Of a stretch of 64,000 nt of DNA, positions 51,934 to 59,625 are shown piece by piece. The DNA is taken from assembly GCF_002886185.1 (NCBI RefSeq), contig NZ_KZ614147.1, positions 903,187 through 967,186 of the forward strand, read 5' to 3'. This stretch comes from Salipaludibacillus neizhouensis (lineage in GTDB: Bacteria; Bacillota; Bacilli; Bacillales; Salisediminibacteriaceae). The notes under the pieces were generated by a model. It was not told where the DNA came from and did no database searches. It saw only the letters and a program-made list of their open reading frames with translations. The translations under genes and the position numbers were made by a program. How positions within the stretch are numbered: position 1 is the stretch's first letter; every line of letters starts with the position of its first letter.

Positions 51934-52800
51934 TCACTTATTCTCCTCAACAGTATCAGAAGAAACTTCCTGATCAATAACAGGTACCGATGGCTTTGGC
52001 TTGTACAGATAACGGGCCAACTGAGATTGGAAAATTAAAAAGATTCCCCCGATGGACCAATAAAGTGGCAGTGCAGCTGCGACAGCAAAGGAGAATACTC
52101 CCATCATGATTGGCAGAATGTAACCGATGATCTTCATTTGTTGCTGCATCTCTCCGCCTTGACCGACAAGCTTTGAATCCTTCATTTCTTTTCGTGAAAA
52201 CTGGAATTGTACGGAATAGATCGCTGCTGCTATCAAAGGCAGAATTGCATCTCTTTCACCGAGATTAAACCAAAGAAAACTGCTCCCAGCAATTTCAGGC
52301 GTTCGAATAATGGCATAGTAAAAACCAATTAAAAACGGTAACTGAATCAATACAGGCAAACAGCCAAACGAGGCCATCGGATTAAACTGGTGTTTTTCAT
52401 AAAGTTTTATAATTTCTTTTTGCATCTCTTGTTTATCTTCTTTACTTTGCTTTTCCTTATAACGATCTTTTAACTCTGTCATTTCAGGATGAATGATAGC
52501 CATTTTATCTTTCATAAAAATTTTGTTTTTATATTGTTTAAGCATAAGTGGCATTAACGCAGTACGAAGTAAAACAGTCATGAGAATGATCGATAAACCA
52601 TAGCTTCCTTGAAAAATCGTCGCAAAAAAATGAAGTAAAAATGAGAATGGATAGACGACAATCTTATTAAAAATCCCCGGAGTATCAGAATTTATTGGCT
52701 CCGTATTGACTCCGCACCCGGATAGCGTGAGAAGTAAAATCCCAACAACCAGTAGCGGAAGAATAGAAGGAAAATGAGATTGTTTCGTTGAAAAAATCAT
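51934..52800 (-). CDS. yidC2: YidC/Oxa1-family membrane insertase (lipoprotein, YidC2/YqjG-like)
   Basis: A 288-residue insertase. The N-terminus is a lipoprotein signal with Cys29 (LLTLSGCG). Five membrane segments follow with YGLSIILMTVLLRTALMPLM, including the conserved hydrophilic-groove Arg, then FNPMASFGCLPVLIQLPFLIGFYYAI and a C-terminal GGIFLIFQSQLARY. It inserts membrane proteins with or without Sec. A lone YidC away from rnpA-jag is typically the second copy (YqjG). AAAGGGG lies 9-10 bases before the ATG. I found no MifM-like leader gene in front of it. Confidence 0.9.
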   Translation of the reverse strand: MIFSTKQSHFPSILPLLVVGILLLTLSGCGVNTEPINSDTPGIFNKIVVYPFSFLLHFFATIFQGSYGLSIILMTVLLRTALMPLMLKQYKNKIFMKDKMAIIHPEMTELKDRYKEKQSKEDKQEMQKEIIKLYEKHQFNPMASFGCLPVLIQLPFLIGFYYAIIRTPEIAGSSFLWFNLGERDAILPLIAAAIYSVQFQFSRKEMKDSKLVGQGGEMQQQMKIIGYILPIMMGVFSFAVAAALPLYWSIGGIFLIFQSQLARYLYKPKPSVPVIDQEVSSDTVEENK

Positions 52801-52918
52801 GATGATAGGCCCCTTTTTATGAAAACGTCGTCATTTTTATATATAATTGTAGTATGATAGATAAATAAAATGAATACAAGAGAATATTTAGAAAAGAAAG
52901 AATTATAAAAATACAGTA

Positions 52919-52947
52919 TTGTCGCATGTTTTATGACATGATATAAT
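52919..52947 (+). promoter_or_regulatory. Promoter-like sequence on the plus strand
   Basis: TTGTCG (52919-52924) and TATAAT (52942-52947) are 17 bases apart, directed toward the small frame at 52962 and the uxaC operon. Confidence 0.45.
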
Positions 52948-52961
52948 GAAGTAGAACGAAA

Positions 52962-53078
52962 ATGAACGTAAAAAAACAAGTGAAGATCACGACGAGAAGC
53001 GGTAATAGAGTGCGATTTGATGATGCCGCAAGCACAAAATCCAGAAATTCTCTTGATACATTGCCCCTGTTTTTTTGA
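52962..53078 (+). CDS. Possible small protein upstream of uxaC
   Basis: A 38-residue frame (starting MNVKKQVKITTRSGNRVRF, ending DTLPLFF) begins 15 bases after a promoter-like TATAAT. The ribosome site is weak (GAAG, then GAACG). The amino acid composition is protein-like, with a basic first half. I do not recognise it, and it could be chance. Confidence 0.25.
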   Translation: MNVKKQVKITTRSGNRVRFDDAASTKSRNSLDTLPLFF

Positions 53079-53123
53079 GCGGGTCAAAGGCCTTATTAAG
53101 AGAAAAATTTATTTACAGCAAAA

Positions 53124-53141
53124 AATAACAACGTTGTTATT
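53124..53141. promoter_or_regulatory. 18-bp palindromic operator before uxaC
   Basis: AATAACAACGTTGTTATT is perfectly symmetric with a central CpG, the form of LacI-family operators. It overlaps a possible promoter (TTTACA at 53112-53117) and lies 21 bases before the uxaC start. A near copy lies before the lplA-like gene (62115-62132). Confidence 0.75.
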
Positions 53142-53162
53142 CCATTAGAGGAGGAAACAAAG

Positions 53163-54590
53163 ATGACAAAACCGTTTATTCACGATGATTTTATGTTGCA
53201 AAATGAGGTAGGGAAAAAACTCTATCATGAGTATGCGAAGGATATGCCAATTTTTGATTTTCATTGTCACTTGAGTCCAAAGGAAATTAGTGAAAACCAT
53301 CAGTTTTCGAACATCTCAGAGATTTGGCTCCACGGAGATCACTATAAATGGCGGGCCATGCGTACTGTTGGTGTTCCTGAAGATATCGTCACAGGACGAG
53401 AGGCTACGGATGAGGAAAAGTTTGCTGCATGGGCAAAGACCGTTCCTTACACGATCGGTAATCCGCTTTATCATTGGACACATCTCGAGTTGAAGAGCTA
53501 TTTTGGTATCGAAGACTTGTTAAATGAAGATACGAGTAAGCAAATATGGACAGAGGCTAATAAACAACTGCAAGGAACGGAATTAACGACACACAGTATT
53601 TTAAAACGTTCGAATGTTAAGGGCATTTGTACAACGGATGATCCAATTGACGATCTCCGATACCACAAGCAGATTGCTGAAAATCCAGCTATCGATACAA
53701 AGGTGTTGCCGACTTTCCGTCCGGATAAGGCGATTGAAATCCAACAGCCAGGTTTTAATGACTATATTACTAAATTGGCTGCCGCTGCAGAAATGGAGAT
53801 CGCTACTTATGATGATGTGTTAACCGCATTGGAAAAACGAATGAATGCCTTTGATGAAGTGGGATGTGTTGTTTCCGACCACGGCATTCAGACGCTTCCG
53901 TTTGCACCTGCCACAAAAGAAGAAGCAGCGACAATATTCAAGAAAAAATTAAGCCAAGAAGAACTTAGTCATGAGGAAGTAGAAAAATACAGGACATATA
54001 CGATGACTTTCCTAGGAAAGCAGTATTCACAACGACAGTGGGTGATGCAACTTCATTTAGGCGCGATTCGAAACAACAATCAGCGAATGTTCGAAAAACT
54101 TGGTCCTGATACCGGATTTGATTCCATGTATGACTATGATATGGCCGGATCACTCAATGGCTTTTTTAACGAACTTGATCAGACAGATGACCTGCCAAAA
54201 ACAATCGTTTATAACCTGAACCCGATTCATAACGAAGTGATTGCGACGGCGATCGGCAATTTCCAGTCATCCGGAGTTAAGGGGAAAATTCAATTTGGTT
54301 CAGGCTGGTGGTTTAACGACCAAAAGACTGGAATGGTGAAGCAAATGACAGATTTGGCGAATCATGGATTACTTAGTCTGTTCGTCGGAATGCTGACCGA
54401 TTCGCGAAGCTTCTTGTCTTACACCCGTCATGAATACTTCCGCAGGATTCTTTGTAATCTGATTGGGGAATGGGTAGAACTTGGTGAAGTTCCGGAAGAT
54501 TATTCGTTACTTGGAAACATGGTGCAGGATATTTGTTTTCACAATGCGAATGAATTTTTTGGTGTCGGACTTCAACATCAGGAGGCATAG
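53163..54590 (+). CDS. uxaC: Glucuronate/galacturonate isomerase
   Basis: A 475-residue uronate isomerase of the amidohydrolase superfamily. It interconverts D-glucuronate with D-fructuronate and D-galacturonate with D-tagaturonate. Seen: FDFHCHLSPKEISENHQFSN with the metal-binding His pair, WRAMRTVGVPE, SDHGIQTLPFAP, QLHLGAIRNNNQRMFEKLGPDTGFDS split by its loop, and a C-terminal MLTDSRSFLSYTRHEYFRRILCNLIG region. GAGGAGG precedes the ATG. It is the first gene of the pectin-sugar operon. Confidence 0.95.
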   Translation: MTKPFIHDDFMLQNEVGKKLYHEYAKDMPIFDFHCHLSPKEISENHQFSNISEIWLHGDHYKWRAMRTVGVPEDIVTGREATDEEKFAAWAKTVPYTIGNPLYHWTHLELKSYFGIEDLLNEDTSKQIWTEANKQLQGTELTTHSILKRSNVKGICTTDDPIDDLRYHKQIAENPAIDTKVLPTFRPDKAIEIQQPGFNDYITKLAAAAEMEIATYDDVLTALEKRMNAFDEVGCVVSDHGIQTLPFAPATKEEAATIFKKKLSQEELSHEEVEKYRTYTMTFLGKQYSQRQWVMQLHLGAIRNNNQRMFEKLGPDTGFDSMYDYDMAGSLNGFFNELDQTDDLPKTIVYNLNPIHNEVIATAIGNFQSSGVKGKIQFGSGWWFNDQKTGMVKQMTDLANHGLLSLFVGMLTDSRSFLSYTRHEYFRRILCNLIGEWVELGEVPEDYSLLGNMVQDICFHNANEFFGVGLQHQEA

Positions 54591-54592
54591 TC

Positions 54593-55267
54593 ATGACTCG
54601 TATCTTCTTAATTGGTGATTCCACGATGAGTACCTACCCGGAAGCGCGTTATCCACGAATGGGCTGGGGGCAGGTTCTTCAAGACTACATCCCGGGAGCT
54701 GAAATACGGAATCATGCTGTTCCAGGTCGAAGTACAAAAAGCTTTTATGAACAAGGACATTTTGAAGAAGTAGAGGAATTACTGCAGGAAGGTGATTTTC
54801 TCTTCATTCAATTTGGCCATAACGATTCGAAAAAAGACGACCCAATCAGGTTTACGAACCCTTGGAGTGACTACCAGGATAACTTGAAAATGTACATTGA
54901 TGCTGCTCTCAGCAAACAGGCAAGACCGATTTTATTGACCCCTGTTGCACGCAGATATTTTGATGAAAGTGGTAATTTGATCGACGCGCATGGTGATTAC
55001 CCGAAATCGATGAGAAAGCTCGCGGCAGACCTGGACATTCCCCTTGTAGACGTCACGCATTTGTCAGAAGCATGGTTACGAAAACAGCAGCCTGAAGCGA
55101 CGAAGCAGTTTTTCATGTGGCTTTCCCCAGGAGAATACGATTATTATCCTGAGGGTAGTGAAGATAATACTCATTTCACTGAAAAAGGCTCGCATGAAAT
55201 TGCGAAAATAACGGCGAACGCGTTGGTGGAAAAAGGAATTATTCCTCCTCGTTGGATGACAGTGTAG
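54593..55267 (+). CDS. rhgT: Rhamnogalacturonan acetylesterase-like SGNH hydrolase
   Basis: A 224-residue GDSL/SGNH esterase with all four blocks: GDSTM (nucleophile Ser) at about 8, G in VPGRSTKSF, the N block FGHNDSKKDD, and the D-x2-H block DNTHFTEKG near the end. It is similar to B. subtilis RhgT/YesT, which removes acetyl groups from pectin-derived oligosaccharides. No signal peptide is seen, so it works inside the cell on imported oligomers. It starts 3 bases after uxaC, with AGGAGG inside the uxaC end. Confidence 0.85.
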   Translation: MTRIFLIGDSTMSTYPEARYPRMGWGQVLQDYIPGAEIRNHAVPGRSTKSFYEQGHFEEVEELLQEGDFLFIQFGHNDSKKDDPIRFTNPWSDYQDNLKMYIDAALSKQARPILLTPVARRYFDESGNLIDAHGDYPKSMRKLAADLDIPLVDVTHLSEAWLRKQQPEATKQFFMWLSPGEYDYYPEGSEDNTHFTEKGSHEIAKITANALVEKGIIPPRWMTV

Positions 55268-55285
55268 GAAGAAGGGATAATTCAG

Positions 55286-56707
55286 ATGGATGTTATAGAC
55301 GGAATGACAAAGGATCAGCCATTTCAAGTCACGCTTCCTAGTATTCCTGAACGAGAAGTAATGATCACGAGTTTTGGAGGCAAAGGGGATGGAAGTTTTG
55401 ACAATACAGAAGCTTTTGCGAGGGCTGTTGCTGATTGTCAACTGCACGGTGGCGGAACGATAAAAGTTCCAGCTGGAATCTGGAAAACGGGGCCGATTAC
55501 GTTTACCAATCAGATGCGATTGGACTTAGTTCAACACGCTGTGATCCAATTCAGTGATGATCCGAAGCATTATCCCTTAATCGAAAGCTCTTTTGAAGGC
55601 GAAAGGGTCTACCGTTGTCAATCACCATTGAATGGGGAAAAAATCTCGGACATTGAGATTACGGGTCTCGGTGTCATCGATGGTGCAGGTCAGGATTGGC
55701 GCTATGTCAAAAGATTTAAGATGTCGGAGATGCAATGGGAAACACTCGTTAACTCAGGTGGAGTCGTGACAGAGGATGAGCAGGAATGGTGGCCATCTAT
55801 AGAAGCTTTACATGGAAAAGAACACATTCACCAGCTTCGTCTGCAAAACGCTGACAAGTCCGAGTATGAGAAAATAAAGCACTTTTTAAGGCCGAGTTTA
55901 CTCAGTTTCCGAAGCTGTGAGCGCATAAAACTTAGCGGTGTAACCTTTCAAAATTCGCCGGCGTGGAACGTGCATCCTCTAGAAAGCAACGACATTTTGA
56001 TTGATGGCGTTACGATCAGGAACCCATGGTACTCCCAAAATGGGGACGGATTAGATATTGAGTCATGTAAACGGGTTATTATTCAAAACACTGTTTTTGA
56101 TGTTGGAGACGATGCTATCTGTATGAAATCCGGAAAAGGTAAATGGGCTCGTGAATTAGGGATACCAACGGAACTGGTTGAAGTAAAAGGATGTAAAGTC
56201 TACAGTGGGCACGGAGGTTTTGTTATCGGTAGTGAGATGTCCGGTGGCGTAAAAGATGTCTATGTTCACGACTGTGATTTCTACGGGACAGATAGTGGAT
56301 TGCGATTTAAAAGTAGCCGTGGAAGAGGCGGAGTAGTTGAACGAATTCAAATTGAACGGATCCAAATGATGGATATTAAAGAAGACGCCATAACGTTTCA
56401 GATGCACTACAGCAATAATGGAGAGAAGGTTGGGGAGACAACGGAAGCGGTTACAGAAGAAACTCCTGTATTTAGCGATATCCACCTTAAAAAGGTCACG
56501 TGTATCGGTGCAAAAAGACCGATTGTGATTCACGGCCTTCCGGAGCAACCGATAACAAACTTGATTTTTGAAAAGATATATGTGGAAAGCGAACAGGCAC
56601 TTGAAATCCACAATTGCGATAATCTAGTACTCTTGCAAACGGAGATTCTGAATCGAGATAAGAAGGATCCGGTATTTGTAAATTGTCAATTTGGTGTGAA
56701 GGAGTAA
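55286..56707 (+). CDS. GH28 polygalacturonase-type glycoside hydrolase, cytoplasmic
   Basis: A 473-residue right-handed beta-helix enzyme of family GH28. It opens with ITSFGGKGDGSFDNTEAFARAV, and the catalytic region reads NSPAWNVHP, NGDGLDIESCKRVIIQNT, DVGDDAICMKSGKG (catalytic Asp pair), GHGGFVIGSEMSGG and SGLRFKSSRGRGG. It hydrolyses the ends of galacturonans, releasing galacturonate for UxaC. The lack of a signal peptide implies an intracellular exo-acting role on oligogalacturonides. AGAAGGGA lies before the ATG, 18 bases after rhgT. Confidence 0.9.
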   Translation: MDVIDGMTKDQPFQVTLPSIPEREVMITSFGGKGDGSFDNTEAFARAVADCQLHGGGTIKVPAGIWKTGPITFTNQMRLDLVQHAVIQFSDDPKHYPLIESSFEGERVYRCQSPLNGEKISDIEITGLGVIDGAGQDWRYVKRFKMSEMQWETLVNSGGVVTEDEQEWWPSIEALHGKEHIHQLRLQNADKSEYEKIKHFLRPSLLSFRSCERIKLSGVTFQNSPAWNVHPLESNDILIDGVTIRNPWYSQNGDGLDIESCKRVIIQNTVFDVGDDAICMKSGKGKWARELGIPTELVEVKGCKVYSGHGGFVIGSEMSGGVKDVYVHDCDFYGTDSGLRFKSSRGRGGVVERIQIERIQMMDIKEDAITFQMHYSNNGEKVGETTEAVTEETPVFSDIHLKKVTCIGAKRPIVIHGLPEQPITNLIFEKIYVESEQALEIHNCDNLVLLQTEILNRDKKDPVFVNCQFGVKE

Positions 56708-56847
56708 ACAGGTTTTAGAGGTTGTTGATTTGTTAGAACAGAGGGGATCGAATCCTCTCTAGTGTAACCCTTTAGGCTCTTAAAACATTTGGCAGAAGAT
56801 CACACTGTATTAAATGAAATACCGTTTTTACTAATGGAGGTATGATG

Positions 56848-58347
56848 ATGAGTGCAATAGCAGATTATTTGAAAGTTCACCGTTCTGATAATGTTATCGT
56901 GATTCTAAAAGATTATCAGAAGGGAGACTCGTTGACAGTAGAAGACGTAGAATTAACAGCAAAGGAAGATATCGGTTTCGGACATAAGCTTGCTTTGAAA
57001 CCGATCAATAAAGGCGAGAACATTATGAAATACGGCTATCCGATCGGGCACGCAACAGAAGATATTTCCGCAGGGGATTGGGTCCATTCGCATAATACAA
57101 AAACCAATCTTTCCGGAACCTTAGAATACAACTATACTCCGACAGAACCGATAGTGAAGCAAAAGGCAACAGAACGAACATTTCAAGGGTATGTTAGGGC
57201 AAATGGTGACGTTGGTATCCGTAATGAAGTTTGGGTTATTAATACCGTTGGCTGTATTAACAAAACCTGTGAAATTGTCGCCAGGACGGCCAATGATATG
57301 CATAAAGGAGACAATATTGACGGGGTTTATCACTATCCACACTTATTCGGGTGCTCTCAATTAGGAGATGACCTTCTGAACACGCAAAAGATCTTAAGTG
57401 ATTTGATTCATCACCCGAATGCTGGAGCTATATTGGTGTTGGGACTTGGTTGTGAAAACAATTATATTGACCTATTTAAAGAAGTAATTGGTGATTTTGA
57501 CGAGAAGAGAGTCAAATTTATTGAAGTGCAGCAAGTCGATGATGAAATTGAAGATGCTTTAGACGCGGTAGAAGAGCTTGTAGAATATGCAAAAACGTTT
57601 AAACGTGAACCTGTTCCCGTTTCCAAGCTTAAGGTCGGCTTAAAATGTGGAGGATCCGATGGCTTTTCCGGAATTACAGGAAACCCTCTCTTAGGGGCTT
57701 TTTCAGATAAACTTATTGAACACGGTGGCTCTACCATTCTTACTGAGACTCCGGAACTGTTTGGTGCAGAAACACTATTAATGGAACGAGCAAAAAATGA
57801 AGAGGTTTTCCATAAAATCGTTGGAATGGTGAACGGATTTAAAGAATACTTTATCAAACACGAGCAAAATGTGTATGAGAATCCATCCCCAGGGAATAAA
57901 AAGGGCGGTATCACAACACTGGAAGAAAAATCACTCGGAAACGTTCAAAAAGGTGGCTTTGCTCCGGTAGTTGATGTTCTTAATTATGGCGATAGAATGA
58001 AAGAGCCAGGTTTAACACTATTAGAAGGACCAGGGAATGACCTTGTTTCGGTCACGGCGTTAGCAAGCTCAGGAGCACATATTGTTCTTTTTACAACTGG
58101 TCGAGGAACACCTTTTGGCGGACCGGTACCAACAGTAAAGATCTCCACAAATACGGCATTGAGCGAAAAGAAGAAGAAATGGATTGATTTCAATGCAGGG
58201 GAACTTGTAGAAGGAAAGGATAAAGAAGAATTAACGGACGAATTCTTCGAGTATATCCTTACGCTAGCTTCTGGTGAAGTAAAGGCAAATAATGAAAAAT
58301 ATGGGTTCAAAGAGATTTCAATCTTCAAAGATGGGGTTATCCTATAA
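56848..58347 (+). CDS. uxaA: Altronate dehydratase
   Basis: A 499-residue iron-dependent dehydratase turning D-altronate into 2-keto-3-deoxygluconate. The N-terminal SAF domain (to about 90, with FGHKLALKPINKGENIMKYGYPIG) is followed by the large domain with GYVRANGDVGIRNEVWVINTVGC, GCSQLGDD, GLGCENN, LKCGGSDGFSGITGNP and TTGRGTPFGGPVPTVKISTNT. Three ATG codons in a row follow GGAGG; the third (56848) has the best spacing. It lies 140 bases after GH28, possibly as part of the same transcript. The tagaturonate reductase (uxaB) expected beside it is absent. Confidence 0.93.
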   Translation: MSAIADYLKVHRSDNVIVILKDYQKGDSLTVEDVELTAKEDIGFGHKLALKPINKGENIMKYGYPIGHATEDISAGDWVHSHNTKTNLSGTLEYNYTPTEPIVKQKATERTFQGYVRANGDVGIRNEVWVINTVGCINKTCEIVARTANDMHKGDNIDGVYHYPHLFGCSQLGDDLLNTQKILSDLIHHPNAGAILVLGLGCENNYIDLFKEVIGDFDEKRVKFIEVQQVDDEIEDALDAVEELVEYAKTFKREPVPVSKLKVGLKCGGSDGFSGITGNPLLGAFSDKLIEHGGSTILTETPELFGAETLLMERAKNEEVFHKIVGMVNGFKEYFIKHEQNVYENPSPGNKKGGITTLEEKSLGNVQKGGFAPVVDVLNYGDRMKEPGLTLLEGPGNDLVSVTALASSGAHIVLFTTGRGTPFGGPVPTVKISTNTALSEKKKKWIDFNAGELVEGKDKEELTDEFFEYILTLASGEVKANNEKYGFKEISIFKDGVIL

Positions 58348-58356
58348 ACGAAAAAG

Positions 58357-58392
58357 AAGAGCGACTTTCGAAGAACTCGACAAGTCGCTCTT
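58357..58392 (+). terminator. Terminator of uxaA
   Basis: AAGAGCGACTT (58357-58367) and AAGTCGCTCTT (58382-58392) are perfect complements. Confidence 0.85.
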
Positions 58393-58438
58393 TACATATA
58401 AGAAAACGCTAGTGTCTATTTAGTGGCTTGTTATGACG

Positions 58439-58572
58439 AAAGGTTGTTTGGAAGAATTCCCGCTCGCTTTCCGTGGACGATTGGTGAGCCTCCTCGAGCT
58501 ACCGCTCTGCGGGGTCTCCCCTGAATCGTTCTTCCACAGGAGTCTCGCGGATTCAAGTACTTCTATATGGAA
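58439..58572. repeat. Bacillus-type dispersed repeat (long)
   Basis: AAAGGTTGTTTGGAAGAATT, CCGCTCGCTTTCCGTGGACG, CTCTGCGGGGTCTCCC and CAGGAGTCTCGCGGA make up a GC-richer unit related to 40742-40890 and, in reverse, to 10576-10673. Confidence 0.65.
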
Positions 58573-58630
58573 GTAAACCAACAATTTTAGGAATTCCGTC
58601 TTCAAAAACGATGTTTCTTAAAACGAAAAA

Positions 58631-58663
58631 GCGCAAGTATCCGCCAGAAGCGAATACTTGCGC
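58631..58663 (-). terminator. Terminator of yesL
   Basis: GCGCAAGTAT (58631-58640) pairs with ATACTTGCGC (58654-58663); on the minus strand TTTTTCGTTTT follows. Confidence 0.8.
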
Positions 58664-58697
58664 TGTATTTAATAAAAGACGCTGCGCGTTTTTATTA
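58662..58697 (+). repeat. AAAAGACGC/GCGTTTTT hairpin repeat, copy 4
   Basis: GCTGTATTTAATAAAAGACG then CTGCGCGTTTTTATTA. It carries the end of the yesL gene, whose last codons come from it. Confidence 0.75.
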
Positions 58698-59345
58698 AGC
58701 ATTTGATACACTTATTTTTTCATGGCTTTTACGGTTTTTTTTCTCCATATATTTGAAGGATAGCTGTGCCATCGCCATGATAAAAAATGCTGGTAATCCA
58801 ATCGTGAAGAAAGGAGCTAGCCCGGGAACCGACATAAATAAAAAGTAAAGAATCGTTAACACAATAACCATGACCACAACCATGTGAAAATTTATAAGCC
58901 CTAACATTAACGTTTGTCGAAAGTACTGACGAAAAGAAAGCTCAAAATGTACATAGACTGGAAAGAAATATAACAAGAAAATGATAAAAATAAGCGATGC
59001 CAGTGAAAAACCAAACAGCATAATTGTATGATAGTTTCCGGAAATCGTGGATAAGTATTGTAGATTAAAATAGAGTAAATACAACGCGATACCAAAAATA
59101 ATTCCAAATTTATTTCCGGTAATAAATTCTCGCTTGTAAACTTGCCAGTACGTTTGAAAAGTTGGAAATTCTTCTTTTCGATACCATCTGCGAATCAACG
59201 TGAACATGGCAATTGTTGCGGGCATGATACCTAAAATGACACATCCAATTAGTGTGAAGAAGATCCATAAAAAATTTACATAAACGATTCGCATCATCCA
59301 TTCAGAAACTTTATAAAAACCACCTGCTAATCCAGTTAACTCCAT
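58695..59345 (-). CDS. yesL: YesL-type DUF624 membrane protein
   Basis: A 216-residue protein with about five membrane helices and the DUF624 pattern: LWIFFTLIGCVILGIMPATIAMFTLIRRW near the N-terminus and a second pair of helices around 100-175. DUF624 genes in Bacillus and Paenibacillus sit beside family-1 sugar-binding ABC systems and AraC-type sensors (YesL with YesMN-OPQ, YteU-like). The role is thought to be accessory to oligosaccharide uptake. It is divergent from the yesS-like regulator. AAAGGTGGG precedes the ATG. Confidence 0.82.
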   Translation of the reverse strand: MELTGLAGGFYKVSEWMMRIVYVNFLWIFFTLIGCVILGIMPATIAMFTLIRRWYRKEEFPTFQTYWQVYKREFITGNKFGIIFGIALYLLYFNLQYLSTISGNYHTIMLFGFSLASLIFIIFLLYFFPVYVHFELSFRQYFRQTLMLGLINFHMVVVMVIVLTILYFLFMSVPGLAPFFTIGLPAFFIMAMAQLSFKYMEKKNRKSHEKISVSNA

Positions 59346-59566
59346 TTGCAGCCCACCTTTACTATCTAATAAATTAATTTTAGCATAGAAATATTTTTGA
59401 GTACGGTAAATCTGTGAATAACAGAGAACATGATTACTTCTGTTATATAGAGAAGATAAAGATCATAAAGACATTTTAATTCTAAAACTTAGTTCTAAAA
59501 AAATACTATCATTATATGAAAAATTTCCATATAGTTATTAGTAGGATATTATTTTATTTATTAGAG

Positions 59567-59580
59567 TGAGAGCGCTTTAA
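59567..59580 (+). promoter_or_regulatory. Possible cre site before the yesS-like gene
   Basis: TGAGAGCGCTTTAA matches the CcpA cre core at most positions (AGCGCT centre), 46 bases before the start codon. Confidence 0.5.
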
Positions 59581-59625
59581 CTAACTGGTGATTTTACATA
59601 AGGTTTTGGGGGAGTTGGTATAGTC

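Noticed and set aside
52797-53087. 96-codon minus-strand frame overlapping the yidC2 start by 4 bases, possible MifM-like leader
   Set aside because: It has no convincing start or ribosome site, no clear membrane segment plus stalling tail, and looks like translated AT-rich promoter sequence. yidC2 has its own good site.
56737-56758. GAGGGGATCGAATCCTCTC resembles a tRNA T-arm
   Set aside because: No acceptor stem, D-arm or anticodon arm could be found before it; it is just a short hairpin between the GH28 gene and uxaA.
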